DNA from: Xenococcaceae cyanobacterium MO_167.B27
GTDB taxonomy: Bacteria > Cyanobacteriota > Cyanobacteriia > Cyanobacteriales > Xenococcaceae
Direction of reading: 5' to 3'
Assembly: GCA_030065935.1 (NCBI GenBank)
Contig: JASJCP010000030.1
Coordinates: forward strand, 1 to 64,000
Length of the DNA: 64,000 nucleotides
Below the pieces are notes generated by a model that saw nothing but the letters and a program-made list of their open reading frames with translations, was not told the origin of the DNA and did not search any database. Shown one piece after another: positions 10,376-19,176 of this stretch; within the stretch, counting starts at the first letter, position 1; the number at the start of each line of letters is the position of its first letter. The position numbers and the translations under genes were made by a program.

Positions 10376-10591
10376 CTAATAGACTAAGCAAAAAGTATTT
10401 TCTTCATCTACATCATCTAACATTTCACAAGCTAAATCTAAAGTATTAACTTGTTGCTGTAATTTTTCTGTTTCTTGATTACTATTTCTTAAACGGGAAT
10501 CAACCTTACAATATAAAGCAAATAAGATGTCTTCTACAGAATATTTATCTAGTAAAGTAGCGACGGAATTGTTTAGATTGTTATTTGCCAT
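10376..10591 (-). CDS. Small hypothetical protein
   Basis: A 71-residue acidic protein with a heptad-like helix in the middle (SNQETEKLQQQVNTLDLACEML). A GGAG Shine-Dalgarno sits 7 bases before the ATG, which supports real translation. No family is recognised. It stands alone between repeats and could be a short coiled-coil regulator or adaptor; that is speculation. Confidence 0.6.
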   Translation of the reverse strand: MANNNLNNSVATLLDKYSVEDILFALYCKVDSRLRNSNQETEKLQQQVNTLDLACEMLDDVDEENTFCLVY

Positions 10592-11006
10592 TTTTCTGCT
10601 CCAAGTTGAATTAATTTGCGGTTGCTTAAATTAAAAGTAACAAGTTAAAGAAAAGGTTGTCAGCTAGATTTTCTAGACTTTATTGAAACAATAAACTAAT
10701 TTTGACTCTCAATTGTCTGACTTTTCCCCTTGTAAGACAAAGAAAATACGATAATTGGGGTGTTTTCTAACATATACAGATTTGATACATTTTCCTCAAG
10801 TCCTTGTAAAGTTAATAGAAAGAGGAGTTATACAGTCAAAATAGGCAGTAAAAAAGAATACTACTAAGATCGACATTGTTACACAGATAATTTAACTGTT
10901 TTTCCCAAAAAGTCAGTATTATCTAGTAAAGCCTCAACTTTCATGATGAGGAATCAAGCATAAAGGATGAAGGATTGGGGAGATCAACGCTCGTCGCTTC
11001 GCGAGT
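10592..11006. other. Intergenic region without recognised gene
   Basis: About 415 bp of A+T-rich sequence upstream of the small hypothetical gene. It probably carries that gene's promoter, near 10600-10720. No coding frame, RNA fold or long repeat was recognised until the dispersed repeat beginning at 11007. Confidence 0.45.
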
Positions 11007-11132
11007 GGGGCACCGAAGGAGACTTCATTACAAAGTCGATACGGACATCTTACGGTGAGCCGTCGCACGGCTCACCCGTGTCCTCCTCTTTTGGGTTCAA
11101 TACCTAGATTTATTAAGTCTCTTCCCGGGGGG
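11007..11132. repeat. 126-bp dispersed repeat, copy 1
   Basis: Nearly identical (three differences) to 61161-61286, some 50 kb away. It contains a strong hairpin at 11054-11076 (GGTGAGCCGT, loop CGC, ACGGCTCACC) inside an outer stem GGACA/TGTCC. A third copy at 61056-61136 lacks the 45-bp hairpin section. It has no coding capacity and looks like a small non-autonomous element. Confidence 0.85.
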
Positions 11133-11181
11133 ATTGGTGATTAGGGATTGGTGATTGTTGATGGATAAAAAGGTGAAGCTG

Positions 11182-11212
11182 TGATAACTGATAACTGATA
11201 ACTGATAACTGA
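11182..11212. repeat. Heptamer tandem repeat (TGATAAC)x4
   Basis: Four perfect head-to-tail copies of TGATAAC followed by TGA. Short heptamer tandem repeats of this kind are common between cyanobacterial genes. Related imperfect arrays occur near 61420-61455 and 63720-63745. Confidence 0.85.
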
Positions 11213-11226
11213 CCCTACACACCCCA

Positions 11227-13854
11227 CTAGATAGGACTACGGACAATAATCACTGTGGTATCAGTTTTACGAGCGATCGCTTCAGGGATATTACCGCGAA
11301 TAGCATTTTGTAGTAAGCTTTCGCTACTAGCTCCAAGGATAATTAAATCGTATTCTCGCTCATAATGGAGACGGAATACCGCATCTGGGACAGAATTATC
11401 ACGGATCAATAAGGTAGAGACAGGGCGATCTACTTGATCAGCGATCGCATAGGCTGTAGGTTTAAGCCGATCAAAGTTTTGCTTCTGACCCGTAGAGTTA
11501 TATACTTGACACAATTCGATTTGAGGATAACTAGGCTGAGTATAGAGATCCGCTAAAGCTGGTAAAAATTTCATAGCTCTTTTAATATTGCTACCACCAG
11601 CAGTAGGAATTAACCATCTACCTTTTCCTGCTAGATTTAGGGGGAAAGAATGAGGTGTTGTTCCTAGTTTCACCAACATTAATTCACAAGAAGCTTGAGC
11701 AATCATAGTATCAACTACATTACTAAAGATGCTCTCCGAACTCAAAGTCTCACCCTTCCAACCCATGAGCAGCAAGTTAATATGTTCTTGACCAATAGTT
11801 TCTAAAATTGCTCCTGCTGTATCGTTAGCAACTCTGACTTGAGTATGGAGAGGAATGTTATGTTTTCTACCCCATCTCTCTAAACGATGCATTAGTTGAC
11901 GACTAGGGGTAATATCCACTGTAGCTTGACTGGGACAGATGTATTTTGGTACACAGATCACTTGCAGACATTGAATCTCGTATTTTTGGCAACGAGCGAT
12001 CGCTGTAGCCAGAGTTATTAAACTAGTAGCATGATGGGGATTAGAAATGGGTAATAAAATGCGCCCTCTTCCTGTGGCAGGACAGCGAGTTTGATAGACA
12101 ATATAAGAAGGTTCTCGTTTTACAGCCGTATCGCGATCACCTGTCAGTCGCTTAGCTTCCGCCTTAATAATGTCGCTACGGGTAATAATTCCCACTAACT
12201 TATTTCCCTTAACCACAGGTAAACGAGATAGTTGGTAACGGTTTAATAGATACAAGACATCAGTCAAAGGAGCAGTAGGATTTACGGTAATGGGTTGAGG
12301 AGTCATAATATCCCGTAACAGAGTATGGCTTTGTTTTTGACTTGCACTAGCAATATCAGATTGAGTAACAATTCCCACTAACTGTCCATCTTCTACCACA
12401 GGAAAACCGCGATGGTGAGAACGAGACATGGCTTTGATCAACTCTTCCATTGTCAGGTTACTAGGCAAACTTTCCACACGAGATTCCATCACATCATTAG
12501 CTGTCAGTTGAGAGAGAAAATCATGGCTAACAGTTTCCTCCTTCAGTTCAATACCACTAACATTTAAAAGATGCTCATACAAAGAGCCAGGGAAAAAACT
12601 TTCTGCTACGATATAAGCCACCGCCGAACTAATCATCAACGGTAATACCACATCAAAATCTGCTGTCATCTCAAACACAATGACAATAGCTGTCACAGGA
12701 ACTCTCACTACTGCGGTAAAAAATGCTCCCATTCCTGCTAAAGCAAACAAATAAGAATGTTCATTACCAACAACGAAAAGTTCTAATGTTCCCACTAAAT
12801 CCCCCAAAGCAGAACCCAAAACTAAAGCAGGAGCAAACAAACCACCAGGCGCACCAGTGCTATAAATCAGAATAGTTAGGCAAAAATGAGCCACAAAAGC
12901 TAAAGCTGTGGTTTGCCAATCTAGGTCGTATGCTACTAAAAATTCCTTTAAACCTGTATTATTTTGGAAAAAATTGGGTAAATAAACCACAAATAGCCCT
13001 GATACTAACCCTGCTATCCCAACACGCCAAGACATAGCTAAAGGAAAGCGACGACTCCAAGCCATAGCATTGATAATTCCACGGTTAAATAATCCTCCTA
13101 ATAATCCTGCGAGGATTCCTAACAGCAGATAAAAAGGTATTTCTACAAGAGTAAAGCTCTCATTAGGATAATTAGTAGCAACAACAATATCGTGTACATT
13201 CAAATTGGCAAACTCAAAAATACGGGAAACCACTGCACCAGTAAAAGAAGCAATGATGGCAATTTCCAGAGTCAAACCCGAAATATCTCGCATCAACTCC
13301 TCAATAACAAATAACACTCCAGCAATAGGAGTGTTAAAACCTGCTGCTAAACCTGCTGCTGCTCCTGCTGCAATCATCTGACGGCGATTTGTCGGAGAAT
13401 TGGGTATCCAACGACTGAGTTGTGCTGCTAAAGCTGCGCCAATATGGACAGTAGGACCTCTTCGTCCTAAAGCTAAACCAGCACCTAAAGTTAGAATTGT
13501 CCCCAAAGTCTTCACCACCACAACCCGTAAATTGAGCATAATGGGATATCTTGCTAGGGCTGCTTTGACTGGAGGAATACCACCTCCTGCTGCTGCTGGG
13601 GCGAGTAGTTCAACTAGCCAACCAGCCAAAAATCCCAAACCAAAACCCACTAAAGGTAAAGATAAGTGTGGATCATAGAGGTAGGTAACTTTGGTGCGCC
13701 AATCTTCTAACCAGCTAATACCCTCTTTGAGTAATAAAGCTGCAAAGGCGGAAAATAAACCAATTAAACAAGCTTCTAGTAGAGCATATCTAGTATCTAC
13801 AGATGTTGTTGCTAATAGTCTTGATGTCCACTGACTAGGGAGCAACTTTTTCAT
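11227..13854 (-). CDS. ClC-family chloride channel with CBS pair and two Usp-like domains
   Basis: An 875-residue integral membrane protein. Residues 25-440 form the ClC core, with GGGIPP (90-95), GRRGPTVHIG (130-139) and GAPGGLFAP in the expected order. Two CBS domains lie at about 455-565 and two universal-stress-protein-like domains at about 600-870. Two signature residues differ from classical ClC exchangers: the serine of GSGIP is Gly91, and the gating glutamate of GxEGP is Arg132. Loss of that glutamate is known to uncouple Cl-/H+ exchange in characterised ClCs, so a passive anion pathway is likelier here. The CBS and Usp domains suggest nucleotide or stress control. It is a single-gene unit. 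Confidence 0.93.
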   Translation of the reverse strand: MKKLLPSQWTSRLLATTSVDTRYALLEACLIGLFSAFAALLLKEGISWLEDWRTKVTYLYDPHLSLPLVGFGLGFLAGWLVELLAPAAAGGGIPPVKAALARYPIMLNLRVVVVKTLGTILTLGAGLALGRRGPTVHIGAALAAQLSRWIPNSPTNRRQMIAAGAAAGLAAGFNTPIAGVLFVIEELMRDISGLTLEIAIIASFTGAVVSRIFEFANLNVHDIVVATNYPNESFTLVEIPFYLLLGILAGLLGGLFNRGIINAMAWSRRFPLAMSWRVGIAGLVSGLFVVYLPNFFQNNTGLKEFLVAYDLDWQTTALAFVAHFCLTILIYSTGAPGGLFAPALVLGSALGDLVGTLELFVVGNEHSYLFALAGMGAFFTAVVRVPVTAIVIVFEMTADFDVVLPLMISSAVAYIVAESFFPGSLYEHLLNVSGIELKEETVSHDFLSQLTANDVMESRVESLPSNLTMEELIKAMSRSHHRGFPVVEDGQLVGIVTQSDIASASQKQSHTLLRDIMTPQPITVNPTAPLTDVLYLLNRYQLSRLPVVKGNKLVGIITRSDIIKAEAKRLTGDRDTAVKREPSYIVYQTRCPATGRGRILLPISNPHHATSLITLATAIARCQKYEIQCLQVICVPKYICPSQATVDITPSRQLMHRLERWGRKHNIPLHTQVRVANDTAGAILETIGQEHINLLLMGWKGETLSSESIFSNVVDTMIAQASCELMLVKLGTTPHSFPLNLAGKGRWLIPTAGGSNIKRAMKFLPALADLYTQPSYPQIELCQVYNSTGQKQNFDRLKPTAYAIADQVDRPVSTLLIRDNSVPDAVFRLHYEREYDLIILGASSESLLQNAIRGNIPEAIARKTDTTVIIVRSPI

Positions 13855-14179
13855 GAGGTGTATAAAAATAGGTTGTGTTTTACTATCAAGTATCTATTTT
13901 CTCTCAAGATGCCCAGTTTTTGTTTTTAGTAATTATCAAGCCAATTATAAAAATTATATATTCGTAATTGAGAAATTTTTTCTATAGTCATCTTCAATTA
14001 AGTAAGAGATTTAGTTTAATAATTATCACAACTTCAATAAAACTTCTATAGAGATTTATAAGGTACATCTAGTATTAGGCTCAAGGAAATCAACAACAAT
14101 AGGGAAATATCAACTTTTCATCAAAAACCAAGGTGTTTAACTTTACCTCACTCAAATGAGAACCCTATAAAATAAATAG
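13855..14179. other. Intergenic region
   Basis: A 325-bp A+T-rich stretch between two leftward genes. It should include the ClC gene promoter. No repeat, RNA or small coding frame was recognised. Confidence 0.4.
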
Positions 14180-14719
14180 TTAATAATTTAATTGCTTCAG
14201 TCCTCCCAAAACTAATAACCAAATAATCACAATTAACCAATGAATTGCTACTGGTATCCACAAAGACCCACTTTGTAAATAAGAGATACTACATATAAGA
14301 CCTAACAAGAAAGCAAAAAATAAAAATACTGGATTATAAAAAGTTCGACGAGCCACGGGAAAGAACAAGTAAGCATTAAGAGGATGATAAACTACAAAAA
14401 GAACTAAGCCCAAAAATATTAAACCAAATAAAAAGATTAAATCAAGCTTTTCTGAAGGGTGAGGTAGTATTAAAATCCGAAAGAATATTTCTTCTAAAAT
14501 AGCTGGTGCAAATAAAGACGTAACGGTAATTTGTAAGATTTTTTGCCAATTTGTGACTATTTCAAATTCTAAGAATTTTAGATAAAATCCTAGAGGTAAT
14601 ACAATTAGACCATAAATTAATAGCAAAATTATGGCATATACTATAGCTTTTTGATCTGGTAAAGTAAATATAGCTTTGATTAAGGGGTTACAAATGTTAC
14701 GAAAAATTGCATCTAACAT
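14180..14719 (-). CDS. CPBP-family (Abi) intramembrane protease-like protein
   Basis: A 179-residue protein with four to five hydrophobic helices. The family motifs are visible: EEIFFR (EExxxR) in the middle, a histidine in YHPLNA and a further histidine in IHWLIVIIW, the presumed metal or catalytic residues of CPBP/Rce1-like proteases. The substrate is unknown. It diverges from the AGE-family gene, with 42 bp between the start codons, so the promoters must overlap. Confidence 0.8.
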   Translation of the reverse strand: MLDAIFRNICNPLIKAIFTLPDQKAIVYAIILLLIYGLIVLPLGFYLKFLEFEIVTNWQKILQITVTSLFAPAILEEIFFRILILPHPSEKLDLIFLFGLIFLGLVLFVVYHPLNAYLFFPVARRTFYNPVFLFFAFLLGLICSISYLQSGSLWIPVAIHWLIVIIWLLVLGGLKQLNY

Positions 14720-14761
14720 TATTAGAAACCAAAATCATTATTTATTTAATTTGCTGGATTT

Positions 14762-16099
14762 ATGAGTTCTCAATTTAAAGATTTAGCTAACTTATACAAA
14801 AAAAATTTACTACAAGATGTCATTCCTTTTTGGGAAAAATATTCTTTAGATCTAGAGCATGGAGGATATTTTACTTGCTTAAACCGAGAGGGGAAAGTGT
14901 ATGATACAGATAAATTTATTTGGTTACAAAATCGTCAACTTTGGATGTTTTCTTTGCTATATAATCAAGTAGAAACCAGAGAAAATTGGTTAAAAATATC
15001 ACAATTAGGAGCAGATTTTCTAGGTAAAAATGCTAGAGATGCAGAGGGTAATTGGTACTTTTCTCTCAACCGAGAAGGAAAACCCCTAGTGCAACCCTAT
15101 AATATCTTTTCTGACTGCTTTGCTGCTATGGCATTTAGTGAATACGCCCTCGCTTTGCGCCTCGCCGAAGGGGAGACCACATCTGGATCTGGCTCGGAAT
15201 CAGCTAAAAAAATCGCCTTACAAGCTTACAAGAATGTTTTACGTCGTCAAGAAAACCCGAAGGGACAATACAATAAAGCTTATCCAGGGACAAGAAATTT
15301 AAAAACTCTTGCTGTACCAATGATTCTAGCTAACCTATCCCTAGAAATAGATTGGTTATTAAAAAGCGATCACAGCAAAGCTGAGGTACTAAGTGAGGAT
15401 ATAGACTCTATCATAGATTCTACTATTCAAGAAATAATGGGAGAGTTTTTAGATCGAGATACAGGCTTAGTATATGAAAATGTTACACCCGAAGGAGAGC
15501 ATCTAGATTGTTTTGCAGGAAGACTTATTAATCCTGGTCATACCATTGAAGCAATGTGGTTTATCATGGATATTGCCCAAATTCGCCTGAAGACTGACAA
15601 GGAAACAGAAAAACAAGGAGACAGGGAGCAACAAAATACTGATAATTCTCCAATTGTCTCAGAATTTAGCAAAGCTGATGAGGATTTAATTAATCTGGCA
15701 GTAGACGTTATCTTAAATACTCTAGAATTTGGTTGGGACAAACAGTATGACGGTATTTACTACTTTCTAGATATTAAAGGACATCCTCCCGAACAACTAG
15801 AGTGGAATCAAAAACTTTGGTGGGTACATCTAGAAACCCTAGTAGCCTTACTGATGGGTTACAGATTAACAGGACGTGAGGAATGTTGGCAATGGTATCA
15901 AAAAGTTCATGACTATACTTGGAAACATTTTGCTGATCCCGAATATGGAGAATGGTGGGGGTATTGCGATCGCCGTGGTGAAGTATTATTAAATCTCAAG
16001 GGTGGTAAATGGAAAGGCTGTTTTCATTTACCTCGCGCCCTATATCTTTGTTGGCAACAGCTAGAAATGTTAAGTTCAAAAGAAAAAGCTGTTAGCTAA
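14762..16099 (+). CDS. AGE-family sugar epimerase (N-acylglucosamine 2-epimerase-like)
   Basis: A 445-residue (alpha/alpha)6-barrel protein of the N-acylglucosamine 2-epimerase/cellobiose 2-epimerase family. Family landmarks are [25 protein letters not shown], the [12 protein letters not shown] segment and [11 protein letters not shown] near the end. It is longer than usual for cyanobacterial homologues (about 390) because of two low-complexity insertions: [15 protein letters not shown] (nt 15153-15197), which coincides with a palindrome-type repeat, and a K/E/Q/D-rich stretch at nt 15592-15670. Both keep the frame. The exact sugar substrate cannot be read from sequence. Confidence 0.88.
   Translation: MSSQFKDLANLYKKNLLQDVIPFWEKYSLDLEHGGYFTCLNREGKVYDTDKFIWLQNRQLWMFSLLYNQVETRENWLKISQLGADFLGKNARDAEGNWYFSLNREGKPLVQPYNIFSDCFAAMAFSEYALALRLAEGETTSGSGSESAKKIALQAYKNVLRRQENPKGQYNKAYPGTRNLKTLAVPMILANLSLEIDWLLKSDHSKAEVLSEDIDSIIDSTIQEIMGEFLDRDTGLVYENVTPEGEHLDCFAGRLINPGHTIEAMWFIMDIAQIRLKTDKETEKQGDREQQNTDNSPIVSEFSKADEDLINLAVDVILNTLEFGWDKQYDGIYYFLDIKGHPPEQLEWNQKLWWVHLETLVALLMGYRLTGREECWQWYQKVHDYTWKHFADPEYGEWWGYCDRRGEVLLNLKGGKWKGCFHLPRALYLCWQQLEMLSSKEKAVS
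15150..15185. repeat. Repeat-derived insertion inside the AGE-family gene
   Basis: The sequence CGCCTCGCCGAAGGGGAGAC and its flanks resemble the G+C-rich palindromic repeats seen between genes in this window (for example near 36283 and 61320). It adds about 15 codons to the epimerase without breaking the frame, and its base composition differs visibly from the surrounding gene. Confidence 0.5.
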
Positions 16100-16165
16100 C
16101 TTCTGCACAAGAGCTTCGATTAAGATCGAGGTAATTATCAATTATCCCGCTATCAATTGGCAAAG

Positions 16166-17080
16166 ATGGATTTAACTGCTGCTTTTCCCACCTTTATTAT
16201 CACCCTGCGAGAAGGCTTTGAAGCTGCGCTAGTAGTAGGGATCGTCATGGCTTGTCTGCAAAAAGCCCAACAAACACAATTATATCGTTGGGTATATCTT
16301 GGTATTGTCGCAGGTATTATTGCCAGTATTGGAGTAGGAGCTTTACTTGCTAATAGCGTCAAAGGGATCGAAAATGCAGGGGGGATTTATGGAAATGTTC
16401 TCAAACAAGTCTTAGCTGGAAGTTTTGGCTTATTGGCGATCGCCATGTTAAGCTGGATGTTGCTCTGGATGACTCAACAAGCTAAATCCCTCAAAGGAGA
16501 AGTAGAATTAGCAATTTCTGATGCTTTAAATCAAAACAATGCAGGTAAAGGAATATTCTTACTAATCTTTATTGCAGTATTACGAGAAGGCTTTGAAACA
16601 GTATTATTTATCTTGGCAAAATTTCCCCAACAACTATTACTACCTACTCTTGGTGCAGTAGCAGGTTTAATTGTAGCTGCTGTGATGGGTTATTTTCTTT
16701 TTGCTTTGGGTATCAAAATTAATATCCGTCTTTTCTTTCAGATTATGGGAATATTCCTTCTCCTAATAGTGGGAGGATTAGTCTTAAGTGCCTTGTATCA
16801 TTTAGACAAAGGTGTATTACTATTTTCCCAACTATCTCATACTAATTGGTGCAATATTAACAGTGAATCTTGTCTTCTCGGAGCGCAAGTTTGGGATGGC
16901 TCGACATTACTGCCAGATAAACAATTTCCTGGCATTATCTTAAAAGCTCTTTTTGGTTATCGCCAAACTCTTTATTTAGGACAAATCATTGCTTACTTCT
17001 CTTTTCTCATCACAGTTGGAACATTGTATTTCCAGAGTTTAACTAATAGCTCGGTTAAACCCTCCGTCAAAAGCAGCTAG
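16166..17080 (+). CDS. FTR1-family iron permease
   Basis: About 304 residues with seven predicted membrane helices. Two REGFE motifs are present: REGFEAALVVG in helix 1 and REGFETVLF in helix 4, the iron-binding REXXE signature of Ftr1/EfeU permeases. It probably imports iron across the plasma membrane. No multicopper oxidase or EfeO-like partner lies nearby. The ATG at 16166 is chosen; an in-frame TTG at 16157 would add three residues, and no strong ribosome-binding site distinguishes them. It starts 66 bp after the epimerase and could be co-transcribed. Confidence 0.9.
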   Translation: MDLTAAFPTFIITLREGFEAALVVGIVMACLQKAQQTQLYRWVYLGIVAGIIASIGVGALLANSVKGIENAGGIYGNVLKQVLAGSFGLLAIAMLSWMLLWMTQQAKSLKGEVELAISDALNQNNAGKGIFLLIFIAVLREGFETVLFILAKFPQQLLLPTLGAVAGLIVAAVMGYFLFALGIKINIRLFFQIMGIFLLLIVGGLVLSALYHLDKGVLLFSQLSHTNWCNINSESCLLGAQVWDGSTLLPDKQFPGIILKALFGYRQTLYLGQIIAYFSFLITVGTLYFQSLTNSSVKPSVKSS

Positions 17081-17081
17081 C

Positions 17082-17132
17082 TAATAAGTAATAAGTAATA
17101 AGTAATAAGTCAGGGGCGCAAGGCTTGCGCCC
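17082..17132. repeat. Heptamer array (TAATAAG)x4 plus hairpin
   Basis: Four perfect TAATAAG copies (17082-17109) begin two bases after the FTR1 stop codon. They are followed by a hairpin, GGGCGCA/TGCGCCC (17114-17132). The hairpin may help end transcription, but no T-tract follows. Confidence 0.75.
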
Positions 17133-17204
17133 TTCGTGATGTCTTGATGTAATAACTAGCAAGTGTAAACCAACTATCAACTATTAACCACCAACAACTA
17201 ACCA

Positions 17205-17333
17205 TTAAAACTTATATCGAACACCCAACTGAACAGAGTTTGAGCCTCCCTCAACCCCATTAAAAAGCCCCCACATACCCGATCTATTCCCATAAATTTC
17301 TTTACTTAGGTTGAAATTGAAAAAATGCGATCG
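17205..17333 (-). pseudogene. C-terminal remnant of an outer-membrane beta-barrel protein
   Basis: The minus strand reads NLSKEIYGNRSGMWGLFNG followed by VEGGSNSVQLGVRYKF and TAA (17205-17207). Alternating hydrophobics and a terminal aromatic RYKF are the classic C-terminal signature of outer-membrane barrels. No start codon or upstream body is present; a stop occurs about 50 bp upstream. Two HIP1 sites at 17325-17335 and 17349-17361 form an inverted pair at the upstream edge. It is probably the end of a deleted porin-like gene. Confidence 0.5.
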
Positions 17334-17487
17334 CCCAACCCTCGAAAATTGGCGATCGCATCTTGTGACTTTCTGATACTATGATTTACTCAGTCTATTT
17401 TGAAGCATAGTAAAAAATATTACTATTATATTTTAAAAATTTGAAGTGCAATCTCTTCTGTATTCAAAATTCACCCTCGCACTAGAG

Positions 17488-18516
17488 CTAAATTTTTCTG
17501 TGCCATATATCAATAGCATAATCAATTATTTCTTCTAAAGAATTAGATTTATCTTTTATTTCTTGGTATGCTTGGGTACATTGTCTATTTTGTAACCAGC
17601 TTTTATATAATTCAAACTTCATTGCGATCGCAGATTTACGATAAGGATTGACAGTAAATTTTTTTTTAGGAATTAGACTTTTTAATTTATATTCTTGCCA
17701 AGTTATCATACTTCCTAGTCCTTTTGGTATATGACCAATATCAGTAATAACTTTCCAATCTGTCCAGATTCGCATTCTTCCAACCGAATACTTTTTATTT
17801 ACTAGAGGTAGCCAGATAAATAAAGCAAGATTATTCCTTTTAGAATCAAATCGTATTTCTGCAATAAATTTATGGTTATTTTTACCATAAATTACTTTAG
17901 TTGTACTAGAGATTTCTTCAATATTATAGTCAACACTAAAAATATATTTGCGTATCTTTAAAAATTCGTCTTTTTCTTCTTGGCTACATTTAGATAAAAT
18001 ATTTAGTAATGCTCTCGGTGGATTAGGGATACTGAGATTATCTTCAGGTTTTTGATAAGGGATTATTACTTTTTTTTCTTTCTTACTGGTTAATGCTATA
18101 AGCTGAAAATAAAATTTTTCTTGTTGATGAATAATCTTAAATTTCCATAACTCAAAATTAAGCGTGTGATATTTAATATCTATAAAATTATCTCTATGAA
18201 AACTAGGAGTGATAGCAATTAAACTGACTGACTGCTGATAATCAATTTTGTCTGTAAAAGGCTTTTCTTTGATTAAATCATCGTAATATCGCGTAAGTTG
18301 TTGAATAATATATCTATTTTCTGTATTTTTTAACTCCAATATAATTAACTGGCGATTATTATTGACAGCTAAAATATCACATATTTGATTATTAGAGGTT
18401 CTATATTGTCTTGCTATAGGCAATAAATTGAATAGTATATCTAAGTTTTGCTATACAAAATCTTCTAAAATAGCTTCACTTTCAAAGTGCCAATATTTTC
18501 CTACTTGCATTAACAT
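17488..18516 (-). pseudogene. PD-(D/E)XK (DUF91/NucS-like) nuclease with in-frame amber stop
   Basis: Read from an ATG at 18516, the frame encodes MLMQVGKYWHFESEAILEDFV, then TAG (18451-18453), then QNLDILFNLLPIARQYRTS and on for about 320 residues. The nuclease core is ICDILAVN...LIILELKN, that is D-x(n)-E-x-K. The N-terminal helix before the stop belongs to the same family domain, so the gene is interrupted by one nonsense codon 22 codons in. A TTG start at 18423 would give a 311-residue product lacking the first helix. It may be dead or translated from the internal start. No neighbour suggests a partner. Confidence 0.7.
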
Positions 18517-18937
18517 CACATTACTAAATACTCAATGAAAATAAACCAGAATTATAACCAACAAAAATAACTCCTCTGCGTCCTTCTTTGCGACTTTGCT
18601 AGGTGCGCGTTCCCAAGCCAGTCCGTTGGGCGGGTTTCCCGACTTGAAGGAACTGGCGTTTGCGTCTGTCGCCGACGCGGGGGTGGATAGGGGGGACTTT
18701 TCTGGTTTGATGTTTTGCTTCCCACAGTTGATTGTAGTTTGTTGAAGTCCCCCCATCCCCGCGCACCTCTTTGCGCGAAATAAAAAACAACAAAACCATA
18801 ATCAGTATAAATAACCTCTCTGCATCTCTCTCTGCGCCTCTGCGACTCTGCGCGAGACAAAAAACATCACCAAACTCTAAAAAACTCCATAGTCCATAAC
18901 CGGCAATCCTCGATACATTAAAAGAAAATAGATTATC
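18517..18937. other. Intergenic region with G+C-rich repeat debris
   Basis: This gap contains G+C-rich patches (around 18600-18770) and stretches such as CTGCGCCTCTGCGACTCTGC that recur in cyanobacterial intergenic DNA. Overlapping minus-strand open frames here are products of the base composition and have no protein-like character. Confidence 0.5.
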
Positions 18938-19034
18938 TTACTCCCCTCCCCAATATAAAAAAACTATTCCTTACTCCTCCCTAATATAAAAAAACTATTC
19001 CTTACTCCTCCCCAATATAAAAAAAACTATTCCT
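18938..19034. repeat. Three tandem copies of a ~34-bp unit
   Basis: The unit CTCCTCCCCAATATAAAAAA plus ACTATTCCTTA occurs three times head to tail upstream of acnB. There are no spacers and the units are too few for CRISPR. It may influence the acnB promoter, which must lie between here and 19160. Confidence 0.75.
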
Positions 19035-19176
19035 GTGTCTTCCCCCCTGTAGAGGGGATAGAGGGGGGTGAGGAGGGGATAGAGGGGGTTGGGGGAGAGG
19101 TGTATTATATATTCCCTACCAACAAAGATTTAGGAAGATAGTCTGCAATAAATCTACACATATAGGAGAACACTAA

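Noticed and set aside
18532-18860. Overlapping minus-strand open frames in the G+C-rich gap before acnB
   Set aside because: Three frames are open at once because of base composition and repeat debris; none has protein-like sequence or a ribosome-binding site.
18938-19034. Possible CRISPR array
   Set aside because: Only three head-to-tail units without spacers and no cas genes in the window, so it is a simple tandem repeat.
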